A DNA stretch of 64,000 nucleotides from positions 20,701,285 to 20,765,284 of the forward strand of contig CM055106.1 in assembly GCA_029204225.1 (NCBI GenBank), in the 5' to 3' direction. Source of the DNA: Diphasiastrum complanatum. Taxonomy: Eukaryota > Streptophyta > Lycopodiopsida > Lycopodiales > Lycopodiaceae. The notes under the pieces were generated by a model. It saw only the letters and a program-made list of their open reading frames with translations, made no database searches and had not been told where the DNA came from. Position numbers and translations under genes: made by a program. Of this stretch, positions 10,213 through 21,819 are shown piece after piece. Positions within the stretch are counted from its first letter, which is position 1. Every line of letters begins with the position of its first letter.

Positions 10213-10915
10213 CAAATGCCCAAAGGTCTCCCCAGTAGAGATTATGCATTTTCGGTAGGAGACTATAAAACTTGTGATTGAAAATTCATATCCAGTTTCA
10301 ATTGCAGATGCTTTTCCGCCAAAGTTACTTCCAACTAGAGAAATGGATATAGAGATCATAGAAAATATAGATGATACTCAAGTTGATATAGAAAATAGAT
10401 GATACAGAACCTCCCTTCATATAGATGAGACAATATATTTGTGTATATATTTTTATACAAATATATTTTGATTGTTTATATTCATTCAATTTCGATGGTT
10501 GTTCCTACATGTTTGCATTTCAGGTTCTTATTTCATGTGCAAAGTTAGTCAAAGCTTGTCCTCATGACCAAACCTTTGTTTTTCATAGCCTTGGTATGTC
10601 TTGCCTTTACTTTGGCATTTTTGGATTTGTTTGAAGATGATCTTAGTGAATTTTTGTCGCAAACAATCCAAACATGAAACAAAGATTCACTCAGATCATC
10701 TTCAAACAAATCCAAAAATGCCAAGACAAGGACAATACAAACCAAGACAATTAAGACCAATACAGCCGATTCGATATTTGATTGCAATGGTCACTAGAGA
10801 TCTCCCCAATGGAGATAATGCATTTCTAGCAGGAGACAATAAAGCTTGCTATCAAAAATTCATATCCAGTTGCACTTACAATGTGTTCTCCACCAAAGAA
10901 ATGGAGTTCATAGAA
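10213..10915. repeat. Tandem duplication unit 2 (about 700 bp)
   Basis: Second copy, directly abutting unit 1, same orientation. It ends with a short frame (VTRDLPNGDNAFLAGDNKAC) corresponding to the 3' subrepeat. Sequence then becomes AT-rich and single-copy in this window. Confidence 0.85.
10580..10757. repeat. Long foldback (hairpin) in unit 2
   Basis: Arms 10580-10658 and 10676-10757. The inner 38 bases pair with one mismatch (10613-10650 against 10685-10722), clearly better than in unit 1. Conservation of the foldback in both units, with the arms of unit 2 still near-perfect, is the reason to treat it as a possible hairpin RNA locus and not chance. Confidence 0.8.
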
Positions 10916-11339
10916 AAACAAGACCCTCAGCTTCAACAATGATATTCAACTTGACTGGTTCATATATTATCAAACATGATGTATACAAAAAAATTATATG
11001 ACATAATACAAAATTACATTCTTCAAATTTTATGGATTTTTAATTTCAATGGATGTGTCTTTGTATTTTATATGCTCTTTCTGCCTTGATCTTACCTACA
11101 CATAAGAAATTATTTAAGCTCTTTAATTTTGTAAAATTTCATTCACAAGAAATAGAAAAAATGGTAATTTTCATATGACATAATGTACCTTTACACCATT
11201 CAATCGAAATCGATAATACTGAGGTAGATCAAATTGCAACATGTCTAGTTCCGATCGAATTGATTGAGACACCAATCTTCCTTAACCTCGACCATAGCAA
11301 GAATGTCACTCACCTCTTTTCACTATTATTTGAAGTTGC

Positions 11340-12308
11340 TCTTAATGGTTTATTGCAAAATCTTGATTAAGTGGCTTCCACTCATTTTTGCATTTTATCC
11401 ATCTTCTAAAATATAACAGCAAAGTGAGCATTTGTTTTTCGATGCGGTATCTCAATGTCATTGATGAGTTACATACTCTACACTCAACTTGCTGATTTTG
11501 TTTCGTATCCCAACCATCATCCAACAACTTGGTGATTATTTCATCACTCAAATCCTTACAAATAAATATTGTTTTTGTTCGCCGAACATTGCATTTGAAA
11601 AAAGAATCAACAAAAATAGAAAAAGATAGATACCAATTTAATCTATTATTTGTTGAACCAGCGTTACATTCTAATATACTCTTAATATCCATATGAAGTC
11701 TAGATCAAATTTTTTTTGAAATTGCTTAACGTGGAGAAATCCATTCCTCACTCAAAAAAATTGGTAGAGGATATGGCTCTAATCTATCCACTAAACCATT
11801 TTTATCTGAAATATAGGTGTGATCATAAAAAAAAATCCTGACTCTAAACGGAATTTTGGAGAACGACCTTTATATTGTAAAATACCGATATCAAAATGTA
11901 TGACATCCGATTATTCCTACAATCGATTGAACTGTTTGTCATCCAACAAAATTTGATGGATACAAATCTGCAAAACAAACAAAAATATCGCAAGAAAAAT
12001 TTGATATAAAGAAAATGAAATACTAAAAAAATTTAATCTGAATATGTCATACTAATCGTATACTTACAATTGCATTTTCTTCTATCATCTGGATTCAAAT
12101 CCTGAATGTTGAGCTCTTTGTGAAGATAAGCATGCTGAAATAAAACTTCCGTGATAGATTGACCGACAGTTGATACTTTGAAATCCATTATCTTGCCTTT
12201 CCAAGAACTTCTATATATGTTATCTGATTTTTTCATTTTCAGAAAGAGCCTTTTGAGAAAGAATATATCAAGATTCATATATATTTTGGATATATTCTTG
12301 GTATCCAT
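11340..12308 (-). pseudogene. Candidate multi-exon gene, broken, unknown function
   Basis: Minus strand. A first exon from an ATG at 12308 (MDTKNISKIYMNLDIFFLK...) runs to a GTAAGT donor near 12066. A T-rich tract ending in TTTGTTTGCAG near 11970 looks like the acceptor. A second long frame follows with stops near 11925, 11920, 11730 and 11710, then an uninterrupted 116-codon stretch from 11692 (MDIKSILECNAGSTNNRLNW, DLSDEIITKLLDDGWD, CRVCNSSMTLRYRIEKQ) to a stop at 11342. Phases across the intron do not join cleanly, and the stops suggest a pseudogene. I do not recognise a family. 10916-11340 shows no clear gene. Confidence 0.4.
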
Positions 12309-12537
12309 TAATCTTCTACATTTTTTTCATTGCAAATACTGACTGCATCAATGGATCCTCTTGGTTTCTGATTATGTGTAGCCATTAGTCCAAAATATGT
12401 CTACTCAAGCTGAGATCATCGAGAATGAATTTTAGACATAACTAAACATTCACCTCTCAGTTTAGTAGTCACTAGTTATTCATAAGTTCAAATCTGTAAG
12501 GCCCCCGTTATGAGGAGAAGCCATTATTTAGCGTGGT

Positions 12538-12896
12538 TGTTAGTATGGGGTCTATTGTGAGACCATGATGGTTAGGAGATAGCTAGATTGCATAGAAAGG
12601 AGTCCTGGGGGGTTCGGGGGGGAAAGCCCCCCAAGAAACAGGGGGTCCAAGGGGCAATATTCCTTGGCAGGGGGTTTGGAGGGCAGAGCCCCTCGACGGT
12701 ACGACCTCTTCATGATTTGGCCTTCCGACTCCCTAGGCGAAAACATACTTTTGGTGTTTTGCATCCCTTTTGTCCCTTGGCTATTCGCTCTCTCTGATGG
12801 TGGTCACTACTATATAACTACCACATTGAGAAGCATTCATTAGCAATTCATGTTTTTTGTTTTTTGTCTATGCTGATTTAGTTGTCAATTGTAATT
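12538..12896 (+). repeat. 5' LTR of plus-strand copia element (about 359 bp)
   Basis: Bounded on the right by the PBS and on the left by TGTTAGTATGGGGTC. The 3' terminus lacks a clean CA. It contains an exceptionally G/C-rich block in otherwise AT-rich DNA (12597-12695). The first few hundred bases upstream (12310-12537) show no gene. Confidence 0.6.
12597..12695. other. G-run block inside the LTR
   Basis: Runs of GGGGGG, GGGGGGG, CCCCCC, GGGGG, GGGG and GGGGG alternate with complementary C-runs, allowing either a stem or G-quadruplex-type structure. It produces spurious frames on both strands. Confidence 0.7.
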
Positions 12897-12909
12897 TGGT
12901 ATCAGAACT
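12897..12909 (+). other. Primer-binding site
   Basis: TGGTATCAGAACT, matching the first ten bases of the plant tRNA-iMet PBS, about 70 bases before the gag ATG. Confidence 0.8.
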
Positions 12910-12968
12910 GAGGTGCTAGAGCAAGATTGTTTGTATTTTGAAAGTTCTGAGAAGAGCTAAGTAGTTTG

Positions 12969-13622
12969 ATGGCGTCAGAAGGTTCTATTGTTCAATCAAG
13001 TATGCGTATTCGTCCAGCAATGTTTTCAAAATGAAAGTTGGATGGAACTAACTATACCTTGTGGAAGTTTAAAATATGTATGATATTGGATTCCTACGAA
13101 CTATTGGAGAATGTTCTAGGATTGGAGGCTGAGCCACAACCGACCCCATATACTAAAGATGATCAATTCTCATACCACCCACTCCAGCAGTGCCTCGGAC
13201 ATGGAAGCAAGAAAACACAGATGCGTTATGTGCAATTGTAACAAGTATTTCAGATTTTGTGTTAACATTGATTCAACATACTTCCAAGGCTAGTGAAGCT
13301 TGGACTGTTTTGAAGACTCAGTATGAGACAATAAATCAAACAAGAATACAGAATATGGAAAATCAATTGGCCATGGAACGATTTGTTGATGGAGAATTTG
13401 CTGACATTTTTCTCACTAGGACTCTGGCGTTATATTGATACATATAAGAAGACAATATATACATTCTTAGTGATAACCTTCAGTATGTCTAGACTTACAA
13501 ATACCATGGATTTGAATTCAACTACAATTATCGATAGAACCAATGTGCCGAAAAAATCTGTAGATGGAGGTCTAGAAACGCTTTTTTCTTTACTAAATAA
13601 CAACAAGACAACACATCATTAA
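12969..13622 (+). pseudogene. Ty1/copia gag
   Basis: ATG at 12969 (MASEGSIVQSSMRIRP), a TGA, then the gag N-terminal signature LDGTNYTLWKFKICMILDSY. A frameshift near 13190 leads into WKQENTDALCAIVTSISDFV and ASEAWTVLKTQYETINQTRI, which is the UBN2-type gag body, and another near 13400 leads into a short tail. No zinc knuckle or pol follows. It matches the copia PBS and LTR just upstream, so this is the 5' part of a truncated element. Confidence 0.75.
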
Positions 13623-15156
13623 GCTAGGATCTATGACTTTAACTATACAATGCAACGGCAATTCCAGTTCTTATGTACAAATATCAAGCTTTTGAAATAC
13701 TTTGAGAAAGCATAGAATTTTTTTTCAAAAAAGAATTGAGTGTCAAAACTTGGACTTCATATGCAAGACATGTGCACTCAATGTGGAAGAAGTATCAATT
13801 GTTTTTACCATCTCCTTGTTAAAAAAATTGTGATCTATAGAAAAGAAGAAATGTTGGAATCAATACAAGAAACACATGCATTCAGATGGTCCTCTCCAAC
13901 TTAAGATGTAGAAGATGATACTCCTCTTGCTTGGAGTCTAAGCTCTTCAACCACCAAGACCTCTTGCATAAGAACATTCAATCCCAATAAGTATCAAATC
14001 CAACAAATAACAAATCCAAAGAAAACATAAGAGTTAGAGGAGGAAAGATGGAGAGCAAGGACATTCCATATCCATTTCATAAGAGGGCCAACCTTCTTGT
14101 ATTGAAATGAAGAGAACATGTACAAATGATTCAAAATTACCACTCTATATAGTGGACAAATCGACAGTCATCGATACTATCAGACCCCAAAACAAGTGCT
14201 GAATGCAGACATCAAGTAGAACAAATTTTCGGGCAAGTAGAACTATCGATACCATAGTTCAACAAGCGTGAAACTTTAAACTGTCACGCTCAGCCGTAAA
14301 AAGTAACTTACGAGAGACATAGTTAACTAAGAGTTTAGTCTAAAGCTCTCTTGTAATGATTAGTTAAGATGTTTTGTAATCTTCCCTAATGGGACATAAG
14401 TAGAAATCAAATCAATAGAATAAATATAGAAGAAGCAATATACAGTTTTGTAAGAGGAGCATCGTGCCGCCAACGAGCGAGACTTTGCCGACTCACTCTG
14501 ATAGGAAAAACAAAATACAAAAGAGTTTTTTGTTTTTCCATCATTGATTCATGTGTTGCATCTATTACTTGTGATTGATTATTCCACTGCTTGTGATTGA
14601 TAGCTGCGTATCTAGGTCCTATAATGTAATGTAGTGTGTAGCGCACTTCTGCCAAAGAATAGGTGCACCCTCGTTTGCAACATATCCCCAAATTCTAGCA
14701 CTTTTAATGTATATGTGAAGAGATAATCATGACGCCTAGTCACTAGTCTCAAAATCATGTGTTTTGGAAGATGCCAGAAAGTCAGCATACTATTGATCTA
14801 TGATTACAACTCTTAAATCCTAATCATTTTATTTGCTACATCATTTATCATGAATCCTAATATGTGTACTACAGTAACTATGAGAAATTTCAACTAGTTT
14901 AATCATATTTTGGTTAATTGTCAATATTAGGCCAATATGCATTTTAGACTTAGAGATAAACTTTATGAAAGTTATTTAAATTTAGTCTAATTTCATTTGA
15001 ATTACCACTTTTGAAAAGTGTGGGAGAGTTAGAAGGTTGAGTTTGAAAGATTCAATTTGGTTTCGTTCTTTGAATCTAGTCCATATTTTTAGTAGGATTT
15101 TTGATCTAAAAGGTTTCTATGGAAGAAAACCAAATTCAAAAGAGATCATGGATCTA
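13623..15156. other. No gene recognised; LTR-like fragments possible
   Basis: AT-rich sequence without convincing coding frames. A TGTTGGAATCAATAC start near 13853 and a reversed TATA-like CTCTATATAGTGG near 14145 hint at an LTR fragment, but I could not find a mate or PBS. Confidence 0.35.
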
Positions 15157-15157
15157 C

Positions 15158-15165
15158 TATAAATA
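15158..15165 (+). promoter_or_regulatory. TATA box upstream of (CT)n
   Basis: TATAAATA, 28 bases before a long (CT)n tract. This spacing places the tract at the expected transcription start. It probably belongs to an LTR or promoter remnant; CACACGTGTG follows at 15406-15415. Confidence 0.5.
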
Positions 15166-15188
15166 GATGTACACATGTGGGAAGAGAA

Positions 15189-15289
<101 letters not shown>

Positions 15290-16198
15290 CCTCATTCATG
15301 CTTATACATGAGTTCTCCTTGGGTTCATATATCCATTTTTGCACTGTAGTGTTGATATTATGCAATCTTCTGTGTAGAATGCAATTTTATGTAATGTATT
15401 GGATCCACACGTGTGAAATACAATACCTTACTGTTATTGTATGGACAAAAACTTCATTTTATCATATATTTGATGTTTGATCAAGATCTTATTGAGTTTA
15501 CATCACTTTTGTGTAGTTGATGTTAGATTTCTACATTGTCAATGGTGCTAGTTATGTTGTCATTCATAACCAAAGATCAAAGGGACATTTTGGATCTTAG
15601 TGATTCACATTCCTTCACAGTAACTAGGAGATTTGCTCAAATTGCATTTTTCAATTTGTCATTTCCATTGATGTCGTAAATTTTTTTGCCCATTTAAAGT
15701 GATGTTTACAATATTTGTTTGTCCTTCAGATTCAATCAAAATGAGCTTTGCCATGTACAAATCTTCTTAATATTTCACACCTCGAGGGTCATCCTAGGTA
15801 TAATATTTAGGATATGAGTTCAAGTTGAAAAGAGTGCTTGCCAAGATTTTCTAATCCATTGAAAAAAGCCAGACAATGTTTAGTTCATCTATCTATGAGC
15901 CTTTTGAATATTAGACTTAAGGTCTATTTTGAATAGATTAGCTATAAAATGTTTTGAAGTACTTAAGGTTTACGATCGTAAACTTTCAGACAGAGACTCA
16001 AGTAAGACACATGCCATAAATTTTGACTAAGAAAATCCCATAAAATTTATACAAATACTGGTACATTGTTATTGATTTTCAATATCATTCACAATGAACA
16101 ATCTAATCTAACAAAGTTGATATTTGGTTAAATGCATTGCCTAGGGAATTTAGATAATTTGAGATAAAAGAATATAATCTCTAATGTATAGGGTGTAG

Positions 16199-16345
16199 AT
16201 TTCACACGTGTGGACTGTCCACAACATTTACTTGTGATCTCCTAAGGTGTGTAGATGCACCAAGATGAAGACTAAATTGAGATTCAAGATCTATCTTTGA
16301 ATCTATGGCAAAAACACACTACTACATGCATTCAATCACTTCCAA
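16199..16345 (-). repeat. Fragment of the 4747-5449 copia LTR
   Basis: About 147 bases align with 4753-4898 at over 90% identity, including the terminal CACACGTGTG (16203-16212), then similarity stops. It is a truncated LTR remnant. 16346-17591 contains no gene I can support; short frames near 17.0-17.2 kb overlap on both strands and look spurious. Confidence 0.8.
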
Positions 16346-17591
16346 TACTCCTCAAAGCTTTGATCTTCAATGAGAATTTCTTCTTAACATATGCTTTGAA
16401 TAATAAGGATTAATCATACACCACTTCACCCAGAAAATAGTCCCTTTACACATTCAAGAGGAACCGCTTGAAAACGAGATGTCAAAGAGGAAAACGACGG
16501 TTCAGATAAGAGATGTGGGTTAATATTCTATAGGATCATAATCAAGTTCTCTCACGCTGTTGATATTGGAACATACAGTTGTGTGCATTTGCAATGATCA
16601 ACACTGTGAAAAAACTACAACGATAAGTCCTATAGATGCAAGCATGCACGACGGCCTGGGTGTATTAAGCCACAGGTTCAGATTTTTCAGAGCATGATAG
16701 AATGACCAACAGTACCTCTGCCTTAGAATCACTAAGGGTTTACATCTGCTAATAGAAAATTAGAGTCATTTCTCACTCCAACTTTCATTCCATCTGTTGA
16801 AATCTCTGGCTCCTTTTCTAGTTGTATTCTTTCTAGGTTCTAAGCTGCTACTAGGCAAAACTAGCGGCTGCATGTACCTGGCCATTGCTCAGAATTGTGG
16901 GCTCAGAAGGAAGGTCTGCAACACTCCGAGGTCGCTAGACAAAATTGAGATCATTCATGTTCTGTCTAGCTAAATACTTCCATCTATCCTGATCAACAAT
17001 GGATAGGGCACATGCTGAAAAATGGTTGCTGAAAATGCGACTAGATGCAACTGAAAAACGGCTGGCTGGAGGGCGAGATGGCTTGGAGGGCGGATGGCAT
17101 GGAAAACAGCACACGATGTGCCCCTACAGATGCCCGCTTTGCTCCTTGGAAAGCAGCACACGATGGCATGGTAGAGAAGCCTGAAATGCATTACCTCATC
17201 CTTTTGGAGTCACAAACAGGCCCCTAAAAACAAGCAATAAGGATGCCAAAAGCCAATGTTAGCTCTTTGGCATCTCATTCCGGCTAACCCATCTTTCTAG
17301 CAAGGCTATGGTTGTCTCCCATCTAGTCGATGCTAAGGCTCCTTCCTACTATCGTGAATATGGATGCTAAAAAGGCAATGCAAGCATAGGGTGAGTATTC
17401 TGAGGGTAAGATTCGCTCTTCTCTCATTTCTCTACTTAGGAATAACGGCTTAAATGATGGCTTAACCTAACCCAAAATAACGGCTTAACCTAAAACCCAA
17501 CTTCACAAAGGCTTAATCTACTTGTGAAAGGCCCAACAATAAAATAAAACTAATTAACTTGGTTCATACGGAGAAATTAAAATACAGACAA

Positions 17592-17912
17592 TGTAACAAC
17601 CATAAGATCGTCACATAGGAGAACTCTCAATGAAAGAAAATAAAGCTCTATTATTCAAATGAGGTTCTTCTGGCAAAATGGACTCTTCCACTCCTATATA
17701 TACTTGGAGTGGTGGTCACTTACAAAAAGGAACTATGGGACACATAGGCCACATAGGCTTCACTTAACTTTTAATTAAATTGGTGTCATGGGACAAACCC
17801 CCAATGGACCATAAACAACTGAACTAACTTAGATTGAACTTACTTAGACTAGCTTAAGTTCCAATGTTCTAAACTTAGGCTTAGAACTAAATAACCTTAA
17901 GTCGTTACAACA
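17592..17912 (-). repeat. Putative LTR (321 bp)
   Basis: Plus strand begins TGTAACAACCATAAG and ends GTCGTTACAACA, giving inverted TGTNACAA-like ends. A TATATATA-like element sits near 17697-17704 on either strand. It lies just downstream (minus sense) of a copia integrase pseudogene and could be that element's 3' LTR, with RT and RNase H lost. No mate was seen. Confidence 0.4.
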
Positions 17913-17939
17913 TGGCGTAAAGGCCTAAACTTGACTAAT

Positions 17940-19005
17940 CTAGTTCTAGACTTAAGTTCGTATCCTTTTCAAGATGGCTCGAATATTCCTTAAAATATCA
18001 GCCTACAACTATATGAGCTTTGCCTTTACCTTTGAGGTTAATGCACTGATCTTTGATAAAGATGACATATGCATCCCGGCTAGTGAATATCTTCGACTTG
18101 ATAGGATCATACAACTTATAAGCTTGATTTGAAGTAGTGTAGTTGATGAAAATCGATTTGATACTATGAAAGTCGAGCTTCTTCCTGAGATCATACAGAA
18201 TTTGCGCATAAGCGATACGTCCAAAAACTCGTAAGTTTGATAAAGAAGGTTTGGAACTTGTCCAAACTTTGTATGATATTTTATCTGAGAGACTTTTAGT
18301 AGGACATATGTTTTGAATATAAGCTACAGTTGAAACTGCTTCTACCTAAAAGGACTTCAGAAGTGTCGCATGTGATAACATACACTTTGCTGATTCGACT
18401 AAGGTTCTGTTCTTTCTCTTAGCAAGATCATACGACTACGACAAATAGGAGGTAATGTATTGTTGCTCAATGTCATTGTTAAGGCAAAACTCCTTGAATT
18501 TGGTAGAGATGTATTCTCCCCCGTTGTCGGATCTCAGTGCTTTAACTCTTTTACCAGTTTGATTTTCTGCAAACTCTTTAAATTGTCGAAACTTGTTGAA
18601 AGTCTCCGATTTCTACTTGATGAAATAAACAACTGCTCTTCTCGAATATTCATCAATGAAGGTAATAAAATACTTTGTATCTAGCAATCATGAAGTTTGC
18701 ATTGGACCACATATATCTGAATGAACAACGTCTAACGAATCTTTTGATGCATGGCTATGACTAGATTTAAAAGAAATCCTAGTTTGCTTTCCAAGGATGC
18801 AGCTATGACAGATAAGGAGGTCGACTTTATCGACTGGATAGTCAAGATTAAGTGCTAGGGACCATTTAGAAATGTATGAAATAGATGTATGATTCAATTG
18901 TCCTAATTGATGATGCCATAGTAATGCTTTATTGACAAGAACAGAGGTTTCAAGGCTTGACTAGTATCAGAATAACAAGGTGCCAATCTATATAAGTTTC
19001 CATGT
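17940..19005 (-). pseudogene. Ty1/copia pre-integrase and integrase
   Basis: Minus strand, read from about 19005 down. The GAG-pre-integrase segment (LNHTSISYISKWSLALNLDY, ICHSCILGKQTR) precedes the integrase (VVHSDICGPMQTS). The DDE motif has the first Asp, then SDNGGEYIST, and then a region with a TAG and LAKRKNRTLVESAKCML, where the catalytic Glu of the usual AERKN is Lys. A stop follows at the conserved Trp (SF-stop-VEAVSTVAY). It continues through LRVFGRIAYAQILYDL into a C-terminal tail and ends before RT. It is closely related to the plus-strand copy at 32.7-34.3 kb. Confidence 0.75.
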
Positions 19006-19009
19006 CTAC

Positions 19010-19386
19010 CTTTCTAAGTTGTTCTGAATGCCCATAATGTTGCATGTAGTTTATGTTCCCAGTCAAAGTTACTTGCTTCCACCGTTTTTGTCATAATATT
19101 GCAGAGAATCTTATTGAAAAATTTAGCTTGGCCATTATCCCTCGAATAATATGGAGTACTAAACCAATGAATTAACAAAAAAGTCTTTCAACAAACACTT
19201 TATTGTTTCATTTACAAAGTGTGTTCCGCGATCGCTTACGATCTCGATAGGACATCCAAACCTAACAATAATGTGTTCATAAAGGAACTTAGCCATAGAT
19301 TTTGCATTTGCAACTCGAACGGCGTTCGCTTCAACCCACTTGGTCATATAATCGGTTGCAACGATGATTGTTGCATGGCAACATAG
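19010..19386 (-). pseudogene. Ty3/gypsy integrase core fragment
   Basis: Minus strand: IIVATDYMTKWVEANAV, FGCPIEIVSDRGTHFVNETI, then after a frame disruption WFSTPYYSRDNGQAKFFNKI and DWEHKLHATLWAFRTT. The catalytic Glu expected in NGQAE is Lys. At 19386 it joins gypsy gag sequence directly, so protease, RT and RNase H have been deleted. At about 19010 it meets copia sequence. Confidence 0.75.
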
Positions 19387-20536
19387 AGAGAGTACTGCTC
19401 TAAAGGACCAATCTCTTGATCATTATTGTGATTCCATTGCTCCTTACCACTATAAGGCTCAGGTTCCAATAAATTAGTAGGAGAAGCTTGTTGTCCTGGT
19501 GGATCTGGCAAAGCTGGTCGTTTAGGAAATTCCAGGGCAAAGTTGTGAGTCTTGTTCTTAGGATCAGGTGCCGTATAGGTAGTAGGTTCCTGATATTGAA
19601 CCTTAGCATACCTTTGCTGGATAATCCAAGATTAAACGAGCAAAAAGTTATTTCGTGGCCTATAGAATTGCACAGATAACAAATAGTATTCGTCATTCAT
19701 TGCTTCAATGTTGGACATTCTTCATGGTGTGATTTTCCGCACAAATTGAACACCAGACATTTTTTCGACTAGGAAAAGTCTTAGCAAACTTTTCAGTTTC
19801 TCTGCTACTCTTAGCTTGCACTTCTTCCAAAGCTTTTAGTTTCTCGTCGAACTGAGAGTGCATCTTATCCAACTGCATCTGCTGCTTTTGACCAAGTTTC
19901 TCAAACTCATTCATCATCAACTCCACAGTAGCATTAATATTCATGGATGCAATAATGGTGAATGTAGTAGTGGTTTGTCCTGTTGTATATGGTAGCATTC
20001 CCACATTCGATTCATTATCAGAATCTTCATCCTCCTCTTGTATCGCATTGTCCATAGCATTTTTTAAAGACATATACTCTATATGGCGTTTCAGCTCACG
20101 TCTAATCCTCTTAGGTAGACCTGCTAAAAGCCACATAATCATAGCTTCATCAACAATTAGATTGTGATCACACTCAGATCTGCGGTGTCTAATCCGTTCA
20201 ATATGATCTTGTATCCCTTCCCTCTTTCTCATTCTAATTTTACTTAAAAGGAGAAAAGATCTTTCATAAATTTTCAAGGATTAAATCTTGTGAGGAGGGC
20301 TTGTTTTACAACTTCCCAATCTACACGTTCTGTTTCATCTTGATTATAGAACCAATTTTGTGCAGCTCCAGTTAACGCCATCGAAAATAGCTTAAGTTTA
20401 TCTTGCGAAAAACTTTGCCATATACCTCACATGATTCATAATAGATTTTGAGAAATCTGATAGGATCAGATAACCCATTATACTCTGGAATCTCTAACTG
20501 AGGTGACCTTCTAGCAATTATTGGTGGAATGTCCAT
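19387..20536 (-). pseudogene. Ty3/gypsy gag, copy 1
   Basis: Read on the minus strand from the ATG at 20536 (MDIPPIIARRSPQLEIPEYN). Capsid-type Retrotrans_gag signature: DPIRFLKIYYES, a frame-disrupted stretch, then KIYERSFLLLSKIRMRKREG, HIERIRHRRSECDHNLI and MWLLAGLPKRIRRELKRHIE. A coiled-coil and Gln-rich linker (EKLGQKQQMQLDKMHSQFDE) follows. Knuckle 1 is CSICAENHTMKN with the last Cys lost, and knuckle 2, CYLCNSIGHEITFC, is in a shifted frame. A near-identical second copy lies at 50121-51133. The leader upstream (20.6-21.7 kb) contains an array of short repeats. Confidence 0.8.
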
Positions 20537-20559
20537 TGTGAATCAATTCAATCAGACAA

Positions 20560-21660
20560 CAAGATTAGTTCTAGATTTTCCAGTCAAATCCTATCTCAGA
20601 TCAGATCTATAAAACTTATATCACTTGACAATAATCAAATTTTTAATTTTCTGAAAAAATATCTTTGATCAAGCAATCGACACTTCTAAATAGAGATTTT
20701 TGGAAATTACTATCAGAATATAATAGAATATCTCATAAATTGACAAAGACTAGATCTAGTAGATCAGAATCTAAAAATAGAACAAGCGAAGGTTTCATGG
20801 GTGAAGGTAGACTTGGCAAAGGTTCTTCATTATTATTTTGGATAAAAAATCACTGATCTAGTTATTTTCAGACAAATTTGAAAAAAATAAACTTCGTCAA
20901 ACTCAGAGACAATAAATCTGACACAAATAAAACTAGGGCAGAACTGGCAAAGTTTTTTGTAGGCGAACAATCAATTTTTCTAGTTGGATGAGAATTAAAA
21001 TAGACTTTTTGCAAGATTCTAATAAATTTATTTTTTGCTAAACTCACGAATGGTGATTTACTATAAATAAAATCCTCAAAAGTTTTGGCAAAGGTTGCAA
21101 GAGTAATACTGTTATTTTTGCAAAAAGACCTCTTTTTTGACAGAAATAGATCAATATGACAAATGGCCTTGACAAAAACGTTCGTCCAACTCACTGATTA
21201 TGAAAAATAGTAAGTAGGACTGACATAGACTCTGGTGAAGGGTTAGGCAAAGGTTCTTCTCAGAGAACTGATATTTTTGCAAAAAGTTGTTAAACTTTCC
21301 GCAAAAGGTTATCAACAACTAGATGAACAATCACTTTGGCCCTCTATTTTTGGTATTATTCTTTGTTGACCTGGCATTAGATAGATCTGAATCACACCTA
21401 TGCACAGTGAATCAGAAGAAGGTTCTTTTTTTGTATTTTTTAGGGTTTGGTGGTTTTTTGGTGTTTTCTGATGGTTTTTTTGATGTTTGTACAAATTTGG
21501 TAAAAAATAATCTTTTCCCTTCAATCTGAAGGTTCTGTGAGTGAAACCAAAGCTTCCTACAACTCGACGAAGGTTTCCTATAAGAGGATAAAAAGTATCA
21601 GATCTGATGATGATTTTCTCTTTTTTGCTGAAATCTGGCATAAATGATTGATTTTTGTTG
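20560..21660 (-). other. Gypsy leader with reiterated GGCAAAGGTTCTTC-like motifs
   Basis: Variants of GC(A/G)AAGGTT(C/T) recur at 20786, 20815, 20946, 21086, 21245, 21298, 21417, 21530 and 21566. No coding signal is convincing. It lies immediately upstream of gag copy 1. 21661-21819 shows nothing recognisable. Confidence 0.5.
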
Positions 21661-21819
21661 TTTTCTCTTATTTATCAGATCCAAATGAATCTTAAGATTG
21701 GTAATTTGAATAGCTTCCCCTGATCAACAATTAGATTAGATTTCAAACAAGAAGATCCACTCAAATAAAGCAAAATCACTCTCAATCTAACCCTAAAATA
21801 CAATTTTAACCCTACTTAT

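Noticed and set aside
9944-10249. 101-codon minus-strand frame across the foldback
   Set aside because: It mirrors the inverted repeat arms; the plus and minus frames encode the same arm sequence (ALPW-type HFWICLKM), so structure and not coding explains it.
12552-12797. Gly/Pro-rich frames on both strands
   Set aside because: Caused by G-runs inside the copia LTR.
16970-17230. Overlapping 60-73 codon frames on both strands near 17.0-17.2 kb
   Set aside because: No recognisable motif, overlap on three frames, and locally GC-richer sequence that lowers stop frequency; treated as chance.
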